Assembly (NCBI RefSeq): GCF_008087085.1
Contig: NZ_VIYJ01000010.1
Coordinates: 124,001 to 188,000, forward strand
Source of the DNA: Nocardioides rubriscoriae
GTDB lineage: Bacteria; Actinomycetota; Actinomycetes; Propionibacteriales; Nocardioidaceae
Direction: 5' to 3'
Length of the DNA stretch: 64,000 bases
Positions 8,505-17,026 of this stretch are shown here, in pieces. Numbering within the stretch: position 1 is the stretch's first letter; each line of letters opens with the position of its first letter. The position numbers were made by a program, and so were the translations under genes. The notes under the pieces are model-generated. The model ran no database searches and had not been told where the DNA came from. It worked only from the letters and a program-made list of their open reading frames with translations.

Positions 8505-9266
8505 GTGGCTGATCCGCTCGTGGCGTTGCTGGCGGGGTTCGTGCTGGCGACGGTGACGACGCCGGTCGGGGTGTCGGGCGCGGTGTTCCTGCTGCCCGTG
8601 CAGCTGTCGGTGCTGCACGTGCCCAACCCGCAGGTCACCCCGACCAACCTGCTCTACAACGTGGTCTCCGGTCCGGCGGGGGTGGTGCGCTACCTGCGCT
8701 CCGGGCGGCTCGACCGCCCCCTCGCACGGCTGATCGTCTCCGGATCCGTGCCGGGAGTCGTCCTGGGAGCGCTGATCCGGGTCTACGCGGCGGCCGATCC
8801 CGACGTGTTCCGGCTGCTCGCCGCGACCGTGCTGGTGCCGGTAGGGCTGGTCGTGCTGCGGCCGCCGGTGCCGGTGGCCCGCGACCTGTCGCCGCGCGCC
8901 GTGCGGGGCCTGGCCCTCGTGGTCGGCACCATCGGTGGCGTCTACGGCGTCGGCGGTGGCTCCCTGGTCGCACCTCTCCTGGTCGGCAGCGGGATGGCGG
9001 TCGCGACGGTCGCCCCTGCCGCCCTGCTGTCGACCTGGCTCACCTCGCTCGTCGGCGTGGCGACGTACGCCGTGATCGCGCTCCACGCCCCCGGGACCGT
9101 CGAGCCACGATGGTCCGTCGGCCTCGCCGCGGGCCTCGGCGGGCTCGCCGGCGGGTGGCTGGGCGCCTCGCTGCAGCCGCGGCTGCCGGACCGGGCGTTG
9201 CGCACCACGCTCGGGGTGCTCGCGCTGGCGCTCGCCGGTCTGTACGTCGTCCAGGCGGTCACCTGA
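8505..9266 (+). CDS. TauE/SafE-family (sulfite exporter type) membrane permease
   Basis: This is a 253-residue integral membrane protein with about eight hydrophobic segments. The two halves each begin with the family's Gly/Val-rich helix pattern: TTPVGVSGAVFLLPVQL near the N terminus and GGVYGVGGGSLVAPLLVG near residue 145. The motif G-[VI]-G-G-G-x-[LF]-x-x-P is the hallmark of TauE/SafE (DUF81) proteins, which move sulfite, sulfoacetate or other small organic anions. I chose the GTG at 8505 because GGGAAGG lies nine bases before it. A GTG at 8478 would add nine residues. The substrate cannot be told from sequence, and no sulfur genes are adjacent. Confidence 0.82.
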   Translation: MADPLVALLAGFVLATVTTPVGVSGAVFLLPVQLSVLHVPNPQVTPTNLLYNVVSGPAGVVRYLRSGRLDRPLARLIVSGSVPGVVLGALIRVYAAADPDVFRLLAATVLVPVGLVVLRPPVPVARDLSPRAVRGLALVVGTIGGVYGVGGGSLVAPLLVGSGMAVATVAPAALLSTWLTSLVGVATYAVIALHAPGTVEPRWSVGLAAGLGGLAGGWLGASLQPRLPDRALRTTLGVLALALAGLYVVQAVT

Positions 9267-9278
9267 GCGCGACCGGCC

Positions 9279-9686
9279 CTACTTCTTGCGCGCGCCCTTC
9301 TTGCGCGGCGCCTCGGGCGGGTGGGCGCCGACGACGGCGAACACCGGCGCCGACAGGTGCTCGAGCGCGGTGACGGTGGCGGCGTGCCGCTCGGCGAGGT
9401 CGGCGACGATCAGGGCCAGGTCGGCCTGCGCGGAGGCCAGCTTCGCCATCGTGTCGGCGAGCTCGCGCTGGCGGACCAGGAAGTCCTGCAGGGGCTGGGC
9501 GGTGGCCGCCGCGAGCCCGGTGAGGGCGTCGGCGAGACCGACGACCTGGCGGACCAGGTCCTCGGGCGCGGTGACGGTGGTGACGGTGGTGTCGCGGATC
9601 GCGCGCAGGGTGTCGGCGGCGAGCTTGAGGGCGAGCTGCTGCGACCTGTTGAGCAGGTGGAAGGGGTCCAGCGGGTTGTCGGCCAT
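9279..9686 (-). CDS. Small helical protein, phasin-like
   Basis: This 135-residue protein is almost entirely amphipathic helix. It opens MADNPLDPFHLLNRSQQLAL and ends in a Lys/Arg tail (APRKKGARKK). The helical body with many Ala and heptad-like spacing, plus the basic tail, resembles phasins that coat polyhydroxyalkanoate granules. No conserved signature proves it, so this is an inference. It could also be a DNA-compacting or scaffold protein. An upstream in-frame extension to 9818 would overlap the divergent gene and looks non-coding. It is transcribed away from the cytidylyltransferase operon across a short AT-rich gap. Confidence 0.65.
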   Translation of the reverse strand: MADNPLDPFHLLNRSQQLALKLAADTLRAIRDTTVTTVTAPEDLVRQVVGLADALTGLAAATAQPLQDFLVRQRELADTMAKLASAQADLALIVADLAERHAATVTALEHLSAPVFAVVGAHPPEAPRKKGARKK

Positions 9687-9750
9687 GGCCGCAGCGTCCC
9701 AGATCGGCGCGCGCTGCGGGATGTCCGACCGCGCGGCACAGGCGCCGGTC

Positions 9751-9780
9751 GTGTTAAAGTCATGTAATTCAGTATAGATA
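9751..9780 (+). promoter_or_regulatory. AT-rich divergent promoter region
   Basis: This is a conspicuous AT-rich island in a gap between two divergent genes. It contains TTAAAG (9754-9759) and a -10-like TATAGA (9774-9779) ahead of the 9799 gene. The spacing is short, so the exact -35 is uncertain. Confidence 0.4.
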
Positions 9781-9798
9781 AACGAGAGTGAGGCGGCG

Positions 9799-10230
9799 AT
9801 GGCCACCGGACCGACCATCGGCTACGTGCCCGGGGTGTTCGACCTCTTCCACGTCGGGCACCTCAACGTCCTGCGGCAGGCCCGTGCGCAGTGCGACGTG
9901 CTCGTCGCGGGGCTCGTCTCCGACGAGCTGTGCGAGACGGTCAAGGGGATCCGGCCGTTCGTGCCGCTCGCGGAGCGGCTCGAGATCGTCGACAGCCTGG
10001 CGATGGTCGACGCGACGTACGCCGAGACCTCCCTCGACCGGCGTGAGGCCTGGCACCAGGTCGGCTTCCACCGGGTCTTCAAGGGCGACGACTGGCGAGG
10101 GAGCCCCCGCGGGGTCGACCTGGAGCGCTTGATGTCGCTGCTCGGGGTCGAGGTCGTCTACTTCCCCTACACCGTCCACACGAGCAGCACCCAGCTGCGC
10201 GCCGTGATCGCCGCGCGGTCGGCCTCGTGA
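9799..10230 (+). CDS. Cytidylyltransferase (TagD/glycerol-3-phosphate type)
   Basis: This is a 143-residue nucleotidyltransferase of the HxGH superfamily. The N terminus reads GYVPGVFDLFHVGHLNVLRQ, in which HVGH is the nucleotide-binding motif. A C-terminal segment, HTSSTQLR, matches the second conserved motif (RxxGISTS-like) of glycerol-3-phosphate and ethanolamine-phosphate cytidylyltransferases. It should couple CTP to a phospho-alcohol to give a CDP-activated donor for a surface polymer or lipid. The length fits TagD. Its stop overlaps the GTG of the LicD fusion, which could use a CDP-activated phosphoalcohol. The substrate (glycerol, ethanolamine, choline or ribitol phosphate) is not decidable. 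Confidence 0.82.
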   Translation: MATGPTIGYVPGVFDLFHVGHLNVLRQARAQCDVLVAGLVSDELCETVKGIRPFVPLAERLEIVDSLAMVDATYAETSLDRREAWHQVGFHRVFKGDDWRGSPRGVDLERLMSLLGVEVVYFPYTVHTSSTQLRAVIAARSAS

Positions 10231-11855
10231 CCACCGCACCACCGGCGCCCCCGGCAGCACCTGTGGGCTCGTCGTACGCCGACGACGACGGCCTCTTCGT
10301 CGGCGGCCGCGACGCCGACTGCGCCCTCGTGGTGAGCTTCGACGGCCGCTACGTCCTGGCGACCACCCCGGCGCGCGACGGGCGGCCACGGGGGAGCGGC
10401 GTGCAGGTGCCCTGGCCCGAGGTCCTGCGCCCCCACCTGCGCGGCACCACCCGCGTCGGCATCACCGACGCGGTCGACGGGCGGGTGCTCCTCGACCAGG
10501 AGGTCTGCTTCGGCGGTGAGACGGCCACCGGCGAGCGCGTGGCCGTCGTCGACGCGCGGGGCAACCCGCTGGCCGTCGACAAGGTGGGCCACCTGTGCCG
10601 CGCGTTCTCCGAGACCGACACCGCAGTGCGCAGCGAGATCCTCGCCGGCACCCAGCGCGCTCTGGCCGACCTCCGCGAGGGGTGCGGGGTCACGGCCTAC
10701 CTCAACTACGGAGCGCTGCTGGGCGCGGTGCGCGACGGTCGGATGATCGCCCACGACTCCGACACCGACGTCTGCTACCTGAGCCGCCGGCAGAGCCCGG
10801 CCGAGGTGATCCTCGAGTCCTACCGCGTCGAGCGGGTCCTGCGCGACCGCGGCTGGTCGCTGATGCGCATGTCAGGCGGCGACATCAAGCTGCTGCTGCC
10901 GCTCAGCGACGGTCGGAGCTGTCACATCGACGTCTTCGTCGCGTTCTACGTCGAGGGAGTGTTCTACCAGCTCGGCAACCGCAGCGGCGCCCTGCCCGAG
11001 TCGGTGATCCTGCCGCTGGGGACGGTCGAGCTGCACGGCCACGAGTTCCCGGCGCCGGCATGGCCCGAGGCGATGCTCGCCTTCCTCTACGGCCCCCACT
11101 GGCGCACCCCCGACCCCTCGTTCCGCTACGCCGACCCGCCCGACGGCGTACGCCGGCTCAACGGGTGGCTGCGTGGGTTCCGCACCGACGTCGGTGCCTG
11201 GGCGGACTTCCACCAGGGTCGTGGCGCCCACGGCGTGACGCGGCGTCGGTCCGGCTTCGCGCGCTGGGTGCGCGCCCAGGTGCCCGTCGGGGCGCCGATC
11301 GCCGACCTCGGCGCGGGTACCGGCCGGGACGCGCTGTGGTTCGCCTCCCACGGCCACGACGTCGTCGCGCTCGACTTCTCCCGACCGGCCCGGCGGGCGC
11401 TCGCCCGGCGGGCCCGACGCCACGGTGTGCCCCTCGCTGTGAGAGCCCTGGCGCTCGGCGAGCTGCGATCGGTCCTCGTCACCGGAGCCGAGCTGGCCCG
11501 CGACGGACGCCACCTCCACGCCCGTCACCTGCTCGGCTGCCTCGACGCGCCGGCACGCCACAACCTCTGGCTGCTCGGCCGCATGGTGTCGCGCGGCGGC
11601 GGCCGGCTCTTCGTGGAGTTCAGTGCTCTCGACCCCGGCCGGGGTCTGCCCGACCCGGCTCCGGCCGGCCTGGTCTCCCGGCTCGACCCCGACGTCGTAC
11701 GCCGTGAGGTGAAGGAGTCCGGCGGTGTGGTCGAGATCGAGGAACGTGGAGCGGGCCTCGACGTCGTCGACGGGCCCGACCCCTACGTCGTGCGCATGTG
11801 CATCTCCTGGCCGAGGCCGACCGGCCCGGCCCCCACCGAGAGGAACCCCAGATGA
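10227..11855 (+). CDS. LicD-family phosphotransferase fused to a SAM methyltransferase domain
   Basis: This is a 542-residue fusion. Residues about 20-120 form a beta-rich region I cannot name. Residues about 140-320 are LicD/fukutin-like: YLNYGALLGAVRDGRMIAHD followed by SDTDV, the acidic metal-binding patch, and a later HIDVF. Residues about 355-540 are a Rossmann methyltransferase with motif I IADLGAGTGRD and an acidic strand end in VVALDFS. LicD proteins transfer phosphocholine-like groups onto teichoic acids or glycans. The methyltransferase half could methylate an amino-alcohol head group or sugar. It starts at a GTG overlapping the cytidylyltransferase stop (GTGA), so supply of the CDP donor and its transfer are probably coupled. 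Confidence 0.8.
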   Translation: MTTAPPAPPAAPVGSSYADDDGLFVGGRDADCALVVSFDGRYVLATTPARDGRPRGSGVQVPWPEVLRPHLRGTTRVGITDAVDGRVLLDQEVCFGGETATGERVAVVDARGNPLAVDKVGHLCRAFSETDTAVRSEILAGTQRALADLREGCGVTAYLNYGALLGAVRDGRMIAHDSDTDVCYLSRRQSPAEVILESYRVERVLRDRGWSLMRMSGGDIKLLLPLSDGRSCHIDVFVAFYVEGVFYQLGNRSGALPESVILPLGTVELHGHEFPAPAWPEAMLAFLYGPHWRTPDPSFRYADPPDGVRRLNGWLRGFRTDVGAWADFHQGRGAHGVTRRRSGFARWVRAQVPVGAPIADLGAGTGRDALWFASHGHDVVALDFSRPARRALARRARRHGVPLAVRALALGELRSVLVTGAELARDGRHLHARHLLGCLDAPARHNLWLLGRMVSRGGGRLFVEFSALDPGRGLPDPAPAGLVSRLDPDVVRREVKESGGVVEIEERGAGLDVVDGPDPYVVRMCISWPRPTGPAPTERNPR

Positions 11856-12103
11856 GCCGGACCCTGGCCGCGGCGCGCGCACGCGTCGTCGTCGCCCGTG
11901 ACCGATACGAGCGTCTGCGTCGCCGGCGCCTCGGGCTGCGCGACCGCGTGGCCGGCCTCGAGGTCGAGGTGCAGGAGAACCGGCAGCTCCAGCGCCGGGT
12001 GGCCGAGCTGACCGACGTGGTCGCCGAGCTGCTGCTGCCGGTCGCCGACCGCGACGAGGCGCGCGTCCGGGAGGCGTTGGCCGACTACCGCAGCAGGCTC
12101 TGA
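11852..12103 (+). CDS. Small coiled-coil protein, translationally coupled to the LicD fusion
   Basis: This is an 83-residue, very Arg- and Glu-rich helical protein. A heptad pattern runs through VAGLEVEVQENRQLQRRVAEL, predicting a coiled coil, and the N terminus is strongly basic (RYERLRRRRLGLRD). There is no signal peptide or membrane segment. The ATG overlaps the previous stop (ATGA) behind a GAGAGGAA ribosome site, so it belongs to the same transcript as the cytidylyltransferase and LicD genes. Similar short coiled coils sit beside actinobacterial glycan genes, where they may act as oligomerising partners. I do not know a tested function. Confidence 0.7.
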   Translation: MSRTLAAARARVVVARDRYERLRRRRLGLRDRVAGLEVEVQENRQLQRRVAELTDVVAELLLPVADRDEARVREALADYRSRL

Positions 12104-12134
12104 GGACCGACGCTCTAGGCTGACCCCCACACAT

Positions 12135-12213
12135 TCCCCGGTTGGTCTGCCGGCAGGGCCCGCCTGACTTTGAATCAGGACTAGCGACGATGGTTCGACT
12201 CCATCCCGGGGAG
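12135..12213 (+). tRNA. tRNA-Gln (anticodon UUG), atypical
   Basis: Folding by hand gives a 7-bp acceptor (TCCCCGG with CCGGGGA), a D stem GGTC/GGCC, a 5-bp anticodon stem CCTGA/TCAGG with loop CTTTGAA (anticodon TTG at 12170-12172), and a 5-bp T stem GATGG/CCATC with loop TTCGACT. U8, G18-G19, U33 and the T-loop bases are present. The weak U1-A72 pair and discriminator G73 fit glutamine identity. Oddities are a 9-base variable region, two bases between the D and anticodon stems, T instead of A at position 14, and no encoded CCA. It could be a diverged or decaying gene. Confidence 0.6.
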
Positions 12214-12364
12214 CGCCAGGACGACCGGTCCGACCGGCCAGCGCTGTGGGCACAGGTCTAGACGGAAGGCCGGTTGTCGTCGTTTCGTTCACTGGCCGCG
12301 TCGCCACCCTCCACACTTCCAGGGGCGTCCACCGCGCCTGAGCCGCGTATTCCCTGGAGCCCTC

Positions 12365-14047
12365 GTGAACCGTCGTGTCGTCCCCGCAGCCGTGCTCGCG
12401 TCCGCGTTCGTCACCCTCCTCGCCCTCGCCGGGCCGGGGGGCGCGGCGGCAGCCCGGCCGCCCGGGCCCGAGGGTCGCCCGGCGGGCCCGTCGTGGGACG
12501 ACATGGTGACCGGCCGGACATCGGCAGCCGACCCGCTGGCACCGACCCGCCGAGCGGCTCGGGAGTCCCGCGCGTCCGGTACGCCGACCGTGCACCACGT
12601 CTACGTCAGCATCCTCAAGGTCACCGACGACACGGGCGACGACGACTGGAGCCTCGAGGACCTGAGCGAGGCCAACGTCGCCACGGCGATCCAGCGCATC
12701 AGCGACTACTGGTCGGCGGAGTCCGACGGCGCCGTGACCTTCGAGATCGCGGGGTACGAGACTCGGAGCCTCGGCCAGGACGGGTGTGACTGGACAGCGG
12801 CCTACGACGCCGGCGAGCAGGTGGCCTTCGACGGCGCGGCCCTCGGCGCCGACTGGGTGGCCGCCCACAACCACCTGCTGATGCTCAGCCAGGAGAACGC
12901 GGCTTGCCACACCGGCGGCCACGCCTCCGTCGGCGGGGGCACCGTCTTCCTCCCCAACGGGCTCACCGACGAGAACGTCGAGTACCCCGGGCTCCCGGGG
13001 TTGGTCCACGAGTTCGGTCACAACCTGGGGTTCGGCCACGCCGACTCGGGCATCTGCCGCGACGCGGTCAAGGTCGACGCGCCGCTGGGCCAGTTCCGCC
13101 GCGACGACCTCGACTCGCAGTGCCCGTACAAGGAGTACGGAGACACCCAGGACATCATGGGGTTCAGCCTCGACCGCGCTTACCCGCACCTGTCGGCGAT
13201 CTCCCGGGCACGCGCGGGCTGGCTGGCCGGGTCGCTGGCCGCACCGGGCGTCGGGACCACCACCGTGGTCCTTCACCCGCTCGACGACGCCACCGGCCTG
13301 CGCGCGGCACGGATCACCGACCCGCGGACCGGGCAGGTCTACGTCGTGGAGTACCGCACCAAGGCGGGAGCGGACGCGACGTCGATCGAGTACCGCGGCG
13401 CCGCACGTCAGGAGGGCGGCCTGTTCTACCTCTTCCCCCCGCGCGTGGGCGGCAACGGGGACTCCTTCGCGCGGTGGACCCAGGACACGCCGGAGGCCAC
13501 CGGCGGCGTGCGGATCTCGCGCCTGCTGACCTTCCCGCCGGGCGACCCGCGGTACAACGCCTACGTCCCCTCCTACTCCGAGACGGTGACGCTCGCGGTC
13601 GGCACGAGCACCTCGAGCCCCAACGTCTACAACCGCAACGACCACCTGGACGCCGGCGAGTCGTTCACCAGCTACTCGGGCGGCATCAAGGTGGAGGCCC
13701 TTGCCCTCGACGCCGTCAACGGGGCGCAGGTGCGCTTCATCGTGGCCCGGGCGCCCTCTGCCACCACGCTCAAGGTCGCCGACGTGACCCTCACGACCAG
13801 CCAGAGGCCGCGCCTGACGGCTGTGGTGTCGGCTCCGGCTGCGACCACGGTGACGGGCAAGGTCACGGTCCTGATCGACCGGCGCGTCCGCTACACCGTC
13901 TCGCTGGGCGCCGGGGGTCGGGCCACCTTCAACCTTCCGGCCTTCGGGAGGGCCGGTCGCGGCAAGCACGTGCTGAGCCTCTCCTACGTCGGGTCCAGCC
14001 AGGCGCTGCCCAGTGCCTCCCGGTCGGTGACGGTCAAGGTGGGTTAG
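12365..14047 (+). CDS. Secreted zinc metalloprotease (metzincin) with C-terminal Ig-like domain
   Basis: This is a 560-residue secreted protein. The signal peptide covers about 1-32, followed by a Pro/Arg-rich propeptide-like stretch. The catalytic zinc site is HEFGHNLGFGHAD (H215, E216, H219, H225), the long metzincin motif. A Met-turn follows at QDIMG (M265), as in gametolysin (M11) and reprolysin-like enzymes. Residues 280-460 are beta-rich. The last 90 residues form an Ig-like module (VTGKVTVLIDRRVRYTVSLG) like those in the protein at 6126-7367. The substrate is unknown; wall or extracellular proteins are likely. The GTG start follows GGAGCC. It stands alone downstream of the tRNA. Confidence 0.85.
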   Translation: MNRRVVPAAVLASAFVTLLALAGPGGAAAARPPGPEGRPAGPSWDDMVTGRTSAADPLAPTRRAARESRASGTPTVHHVYVSILKVTDDTGDDDWSLEDLSEANVATAIQRISDYWSAESDGAVTFEIAGYETRSLGQDGCDWTAAYDAGEQVAFDGAALGADWVAAHNHLLMLSQENAACHTGGHASVGGGTVFLPNGLTDENVEYPGLPGLVHEFGHNLGFGHADSGICRDAVKVDAPLGQFRRDDLDSQCPYKEYGDTQDIMGFSLDRAYPHLSAISRARAGWLAGSLAAPGVGTTTVVLHPLDDATGLRAARITDPRTGQVYVVEYRTKAGADATSIEYRGAARQEGGLFYLFPPRVGGNGDSFARWTQDTPEATGGVRISRLLTFPPGDPRYNAYVPSYSETVTLAVGTSTSSPNVYNRNDHLDAGESFTSYSGGIKVEALALDAVNGAQVRFIVARAPSATTLKVADVTLTTSQRPRLTAVVSAPAATTVTGKVTVLIDRRVRYTVSLGAGGRATFNLPAFGRAGRGKHVLSLSYVGSSQALPSASRSVTVKVG

Positions 14048-14189
14048 CTGCCATGCCCGGCCCGGTGGGTCGTTCGTAGACCGACGTGTCGCCGGCCGCG
14101 AAGGTCTCGGTGACGCGGTGCGTCCCCGTCGCCCAGGAGCGCGGCGCAGTCACTCGGTCGGGACCAGGGCGGCCCTCCGGACCGTACTC

Positions 14190-14624
14190 CTACGTGGTCG
14201 GCCCGACCAGCGGCATCGGCAACCCGTCGGGCACGTCGTCGACGCTGGGGTAGCGGTGGTTGACGTCCTGGTTGGCCTGCTCGAACCACCGCACGAGCCG
14301 GTCGTGGAGGGCCGGCGGCACCCCGGCGTCGACCAGCGCGTCGGCGAAGGCCCGCACCGCGCGCCGGTCCATCTCGTCGTGCTCGCCGTTGCCCGTGTGC
14401 AGTCGTACGACGTGGCTCTCGTCGCCCAGCCCGGGGCCTGTGTAGGCGGCCGGGCCGCCGAGCACCTCGACCCAGTACGCCGCGAGCCGCTCGGTGTGGT
14501 CGGCGCGGAAGCCGTGGTCGAAGGCGTGGCTGACCACCGGGTCGGCCAGGACGCGCTCGTGCCAGTGGTGGGCGACGCGGAGCATGACGTCGGTACCGCC
14601 GAGGGCGTCGTAGAGGGTCGGCAC
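14190..14624 (-). CDS. Truncated hemoglobin, group II-like
   Basis: This is a 144-residue globin. The N terminus TLYDALGG is the classic start of truncated globins. The sequence continues F-D-H-G-F, HTERLAAYWVEVLGGP and Y-T-G-P. The proximal heme His is probably in VVRLHTG, and a C-terminal helix contains LHDRLVRWFEQANQDVNH. Such proteins bind O2 or NO and serve in detoxification or redox sensing. I chose the GTG at 14624, giving V-P-T-L-Y-D; the longer in-frame reading to 14690 adds a basic, non-globin extension. It is convergent with the protease gene and lies downstream of the histidine kinase on the same strand, 91 bases away. Confidence 0.85.
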   Translation of the reverse strand: MPTLYDALGGTDVMLRVAHHWHERVLADPVVSHAFDHGFRADHTERLAAYWVEVLGGPAAYTGPGLGDESHVVRLHTGNGEHDEMDRRAVRAFADALVDAGVPPALHDRLVRWFEQANQDVNHRYPSVDDVPDGLPMPLVGPTT

Positions 14625-14715
14625 CCGCCCAGTAGAACGCCGCCCCGCCCCGGGGACAAGGTGCCGCGCTCGTCGTCGTCGCAGCCCCACCGTCCCCGGC
14701 GGCCCGGGCCCACCG

Positions 14716-16803
14716 CTAGCGGGGCAGCGACAGCTGGTCCGCCGGGGCGTCGGCGGTCTTCTTGCGCAGGCGCACGGTGAAGGTGGTGCCCTGGTGCAGC
14801 TGCGAGGCGACCTCGACGCTGCCGCCGTGCCGCTCGACGATCGACTTCACGATCGCCAGGCCCAGGCCGGTCCCGGGCGCGGTCGAGGCCACGGCGTTGG
14901 AGGCCCGGTGGAAGCGGTCGAAGACGTGGTCGAGGTCCTCGGGCGGGATCCCGACCCCGGTGTCGGTGACGCTCAACGCCATGGTGCCCGGCTCGTCGTC
15001 GGCGAAGGACAGCGCGATGTGGCCGCCGCCGGCGGTGAACTTGATGGCGTTGCTCAGCAGGTTGATGATCACGCGCTCGATCTCGGCCTCGTCACCCAGC
15101 ACCACCTCAGGCTCCCAGGGCTCCACGACGAAGACCCGGATGTCGTTGGTCAGGGCCAACGGCTGCAGCACGGCGACGGCGTTGCGGGCCACGGTCCGGA
15201 CGTCGACCTCCGCGCGCTCGAGCTCGTGGGTGCCGGAGTCGGTGCGCGACAGCGTGAGCAGCCCGTCCACCAGCGACAACAGCCGCTGGCCGTTGGACTC
15301 GATGCGGCCCACGATGATCGAGCCCTCGGTGCCCAGCGCGTCGCCGTACAGGTCAGCCAGGATCTCGGCGTAGCCCAGGACGCTGGTCATCGGGGTGCGC
15401 AGCTCGTGCGAGACCGACGAGACGAAGTCGGCCTTGAGGGCGTCGGCTTCTTGCAGTCGGGACGCGAGGGCGCGCTCGTGCTCGAGCGCCTGCACGAGGA
15501 GCTTCTCGACCTTGCGCTGGGCCCCGACGTCCTCGGCGATGCCGAGGTAGCCGATCGGGTAGCCCTCGGCGTCGTCGACCCGGCTGACGACCAACGAGAC
15601 GAGCCGTCGGCGGCCGTCGGCGGTGACGTAGGTCCAGTCGCGGCGCTCGGAGGTGCGCTCGCGCCCGCGCACCTCGCTGACGAACACCTCGAACCCGGGC
15701 TCGATGCCCAGCTCGGCGGCCCGGGCGATGACCTCCTCGGGGTCGTGGAACAGGGTGGGCGTGTGTCGACCCACGACCTCCTCCTCGGCGTACCCCAGCA
15801 TGTTGACCGCACCCTGGTTGAAGACCTGGATGACACCGTCGAGGTCGGTCTCGATGATCGCGGTGGAGGACGCCGACTCGATGACGGCCTGGAGGTGCTG
15901 GCGCGCCCCCATCGCGCTCAGGTGCGCTGATTGGCGCGACTCGACGGTCACGCGCAGCGAGAAGAGCATGATCGCGGTCGACAGGATGAGGACCTCGATC
16001 ATCGTGCCGGTCGTCTCCGGCTCCAGGCCGGCGCGCTCGACGGCCACGACGAACGGCCCCCACCCGGCGGCCGAGGCCGCGGTGATGGTGACGTTGACCA
16101 AGATCAGCTGGACCGCGCAGGCCTGCAGCGACTGCCGGAACGCGAGGAAGACCAGCAGCGGGAACAGCGTGAACACCAGGGGCAGGTGCTGGGCGGGGCC
16201 GAACAGGGCGAGGCTCACGGCGACCAGCACGAACGCGGTGCCGATCTTCTCGGGGTAGCCGGCCTGGCGCGGGTGGTGCTCGCGCCCCAGGGCGAAGGGC
16301 AGGAAGAGCAGGACAGCTGCCAGGTGCGAGGCCGTGACCGCCCGCGCCGTCACCCAGAACTCGCCGCCGAGCAGACCCATCACCGCAGCCGCCGCGACCA
16401 GGCCGGCCAGCAGCGCGCCGGTGGCGGCGGCCGCTCCGATCTGCGACAGCTGCTTGATCGAGAGCAGCGTGAGCCCGGGGTTGAGCTGCAGGACCAGCGC
16501 GCAGGTCAGCGCGACCTCGGCGGCGTTGGCGGTCGAGAAGAGCAGCGCCACGTCGAGCTCGCGGCCCCCGGTCAGGTTGGCCACGACGCTGGCCAGCCAC
16601 GTCGTCGCGACGGCGCCGCGTACTCCGGACCGGCCCCGTCGCAGACCCACCGCGATCGCCACGCCGGTGGCGGGCCACCACGCTGCGACCTGGGTCCCGG
16701 AGGGAGCCAAGCGGATCGCCGCGTCACCGAGCAGGATGATCACCAGCCCGAGCAGGGACCAACCCGCGGCGGCTCGCCAGCGGTCCTGCGCGGTCGCTCG
16801 CAC
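14716..16803 (-). CDS. MASE1-PAS hybrid-free sensor histidine kinase
   Basis: This is a 695-residue kinase. Residues 1-290 carry about eight membrane helices of MASE1 type, with PSGTQVAAWWPATGVAIAVG near the start. A PAS domain (about 300-425: IIETDLDGVIQVFNQGAVNM, with the PAC end GYPIGYLGIAEDV) is followed by HisKA with the phospho-His in SVSHELRTPM (near 465). HATPase_c follows, with N box NLLSNAIKFT, G1 DTGVGIP, F box FDRFHR and G2 GTGLGLAIVK. It senses an unknown membrane or redox cue. No response regulator is adjacent; the single-domain receiver at 61460 or one elsewhere could be its partner. Confidence 0.93.
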   Translation of the reverse strand: MRATAQDRWRAAAGWSLLGLVIILLGDAAIRLAPSGTQVAAWWPATGVAIAVGLRRGRSGVRGAVATTWLASVVANLTGGRELDVALLFSTANAAEVALTCALVLQLNPGLTLLSIKQLSQIGAAAATGALLAGLVAAAAVMGLLGGEFWVTARAVTASHLAAVLLFLPFALGREHHPRQAGYPEKIGTAFVLVAVSLALFGPAQHLPLVFTLFPLLVFLAFRQSLQACAVQLILVNVTITAASAAGWGPFVVAVERAGLEPETTGTMIEVLILSTAIMLFSLRVTVESRQSAHLSAMGARQHLQAVIESASSTAIIETDLDGVIQVFNQGAVNMLGYAEEEVVGRHTPTLFHDPEEVIARAAELGIEPGFEVFVSEVRGRERTSERRDWTYVTADGRRRLVSLVVSRVDDAEGYPIGYLGIAEDVGAQRKVEKLLVQALEHERALASRLQEADALKADFVSSVSHELRTPMTSVLGYAEILADLYGDALGTEGSIIVGRIESNGQRLLSLVDGLLTLSRTDSGTHELERAEVDVRTVARNAVAVLQPLALTNDIRVFVVEPWEPEVVLGDEAEIERVIINLLSNAIKFTAGGGHIALSFADDEPGTMALSVTDTGVGIPPEDLDHVFDRFHRASNAVASTAPGTGLGLAIVKSIVERHGGSVEVASQLHQGTTFTVRLRKKTADAPADQLSLPR

Positions 16804-17026
16804 TGCCTACCTCCTCGATGCTCGCGGCGCTGCCGCTTCCGCCGCCAACATCGGCACCGGGGCGCGCTACCTGAGCAGAACGGTGGGCAGAACGGCGGAC
16901 CGAGTGGTGGGGCCGGGCGGCTGTACCGTCGAGCGTATCGACATCCGGGCCGTCGCGGGGGGCTTCGCGGCAGCACGGACGACCGGGCCTGAGGCGCCGG
17001 CCGGCGTCCTGTCCTAGTGTGATCCG

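Noticed and set aside
16804..17026. tRNA or promoter feature in the gap before glmU
   Set aside because: No cloverleaf could be folded and no clear -10/-35 stands out. I see nothing certain here.
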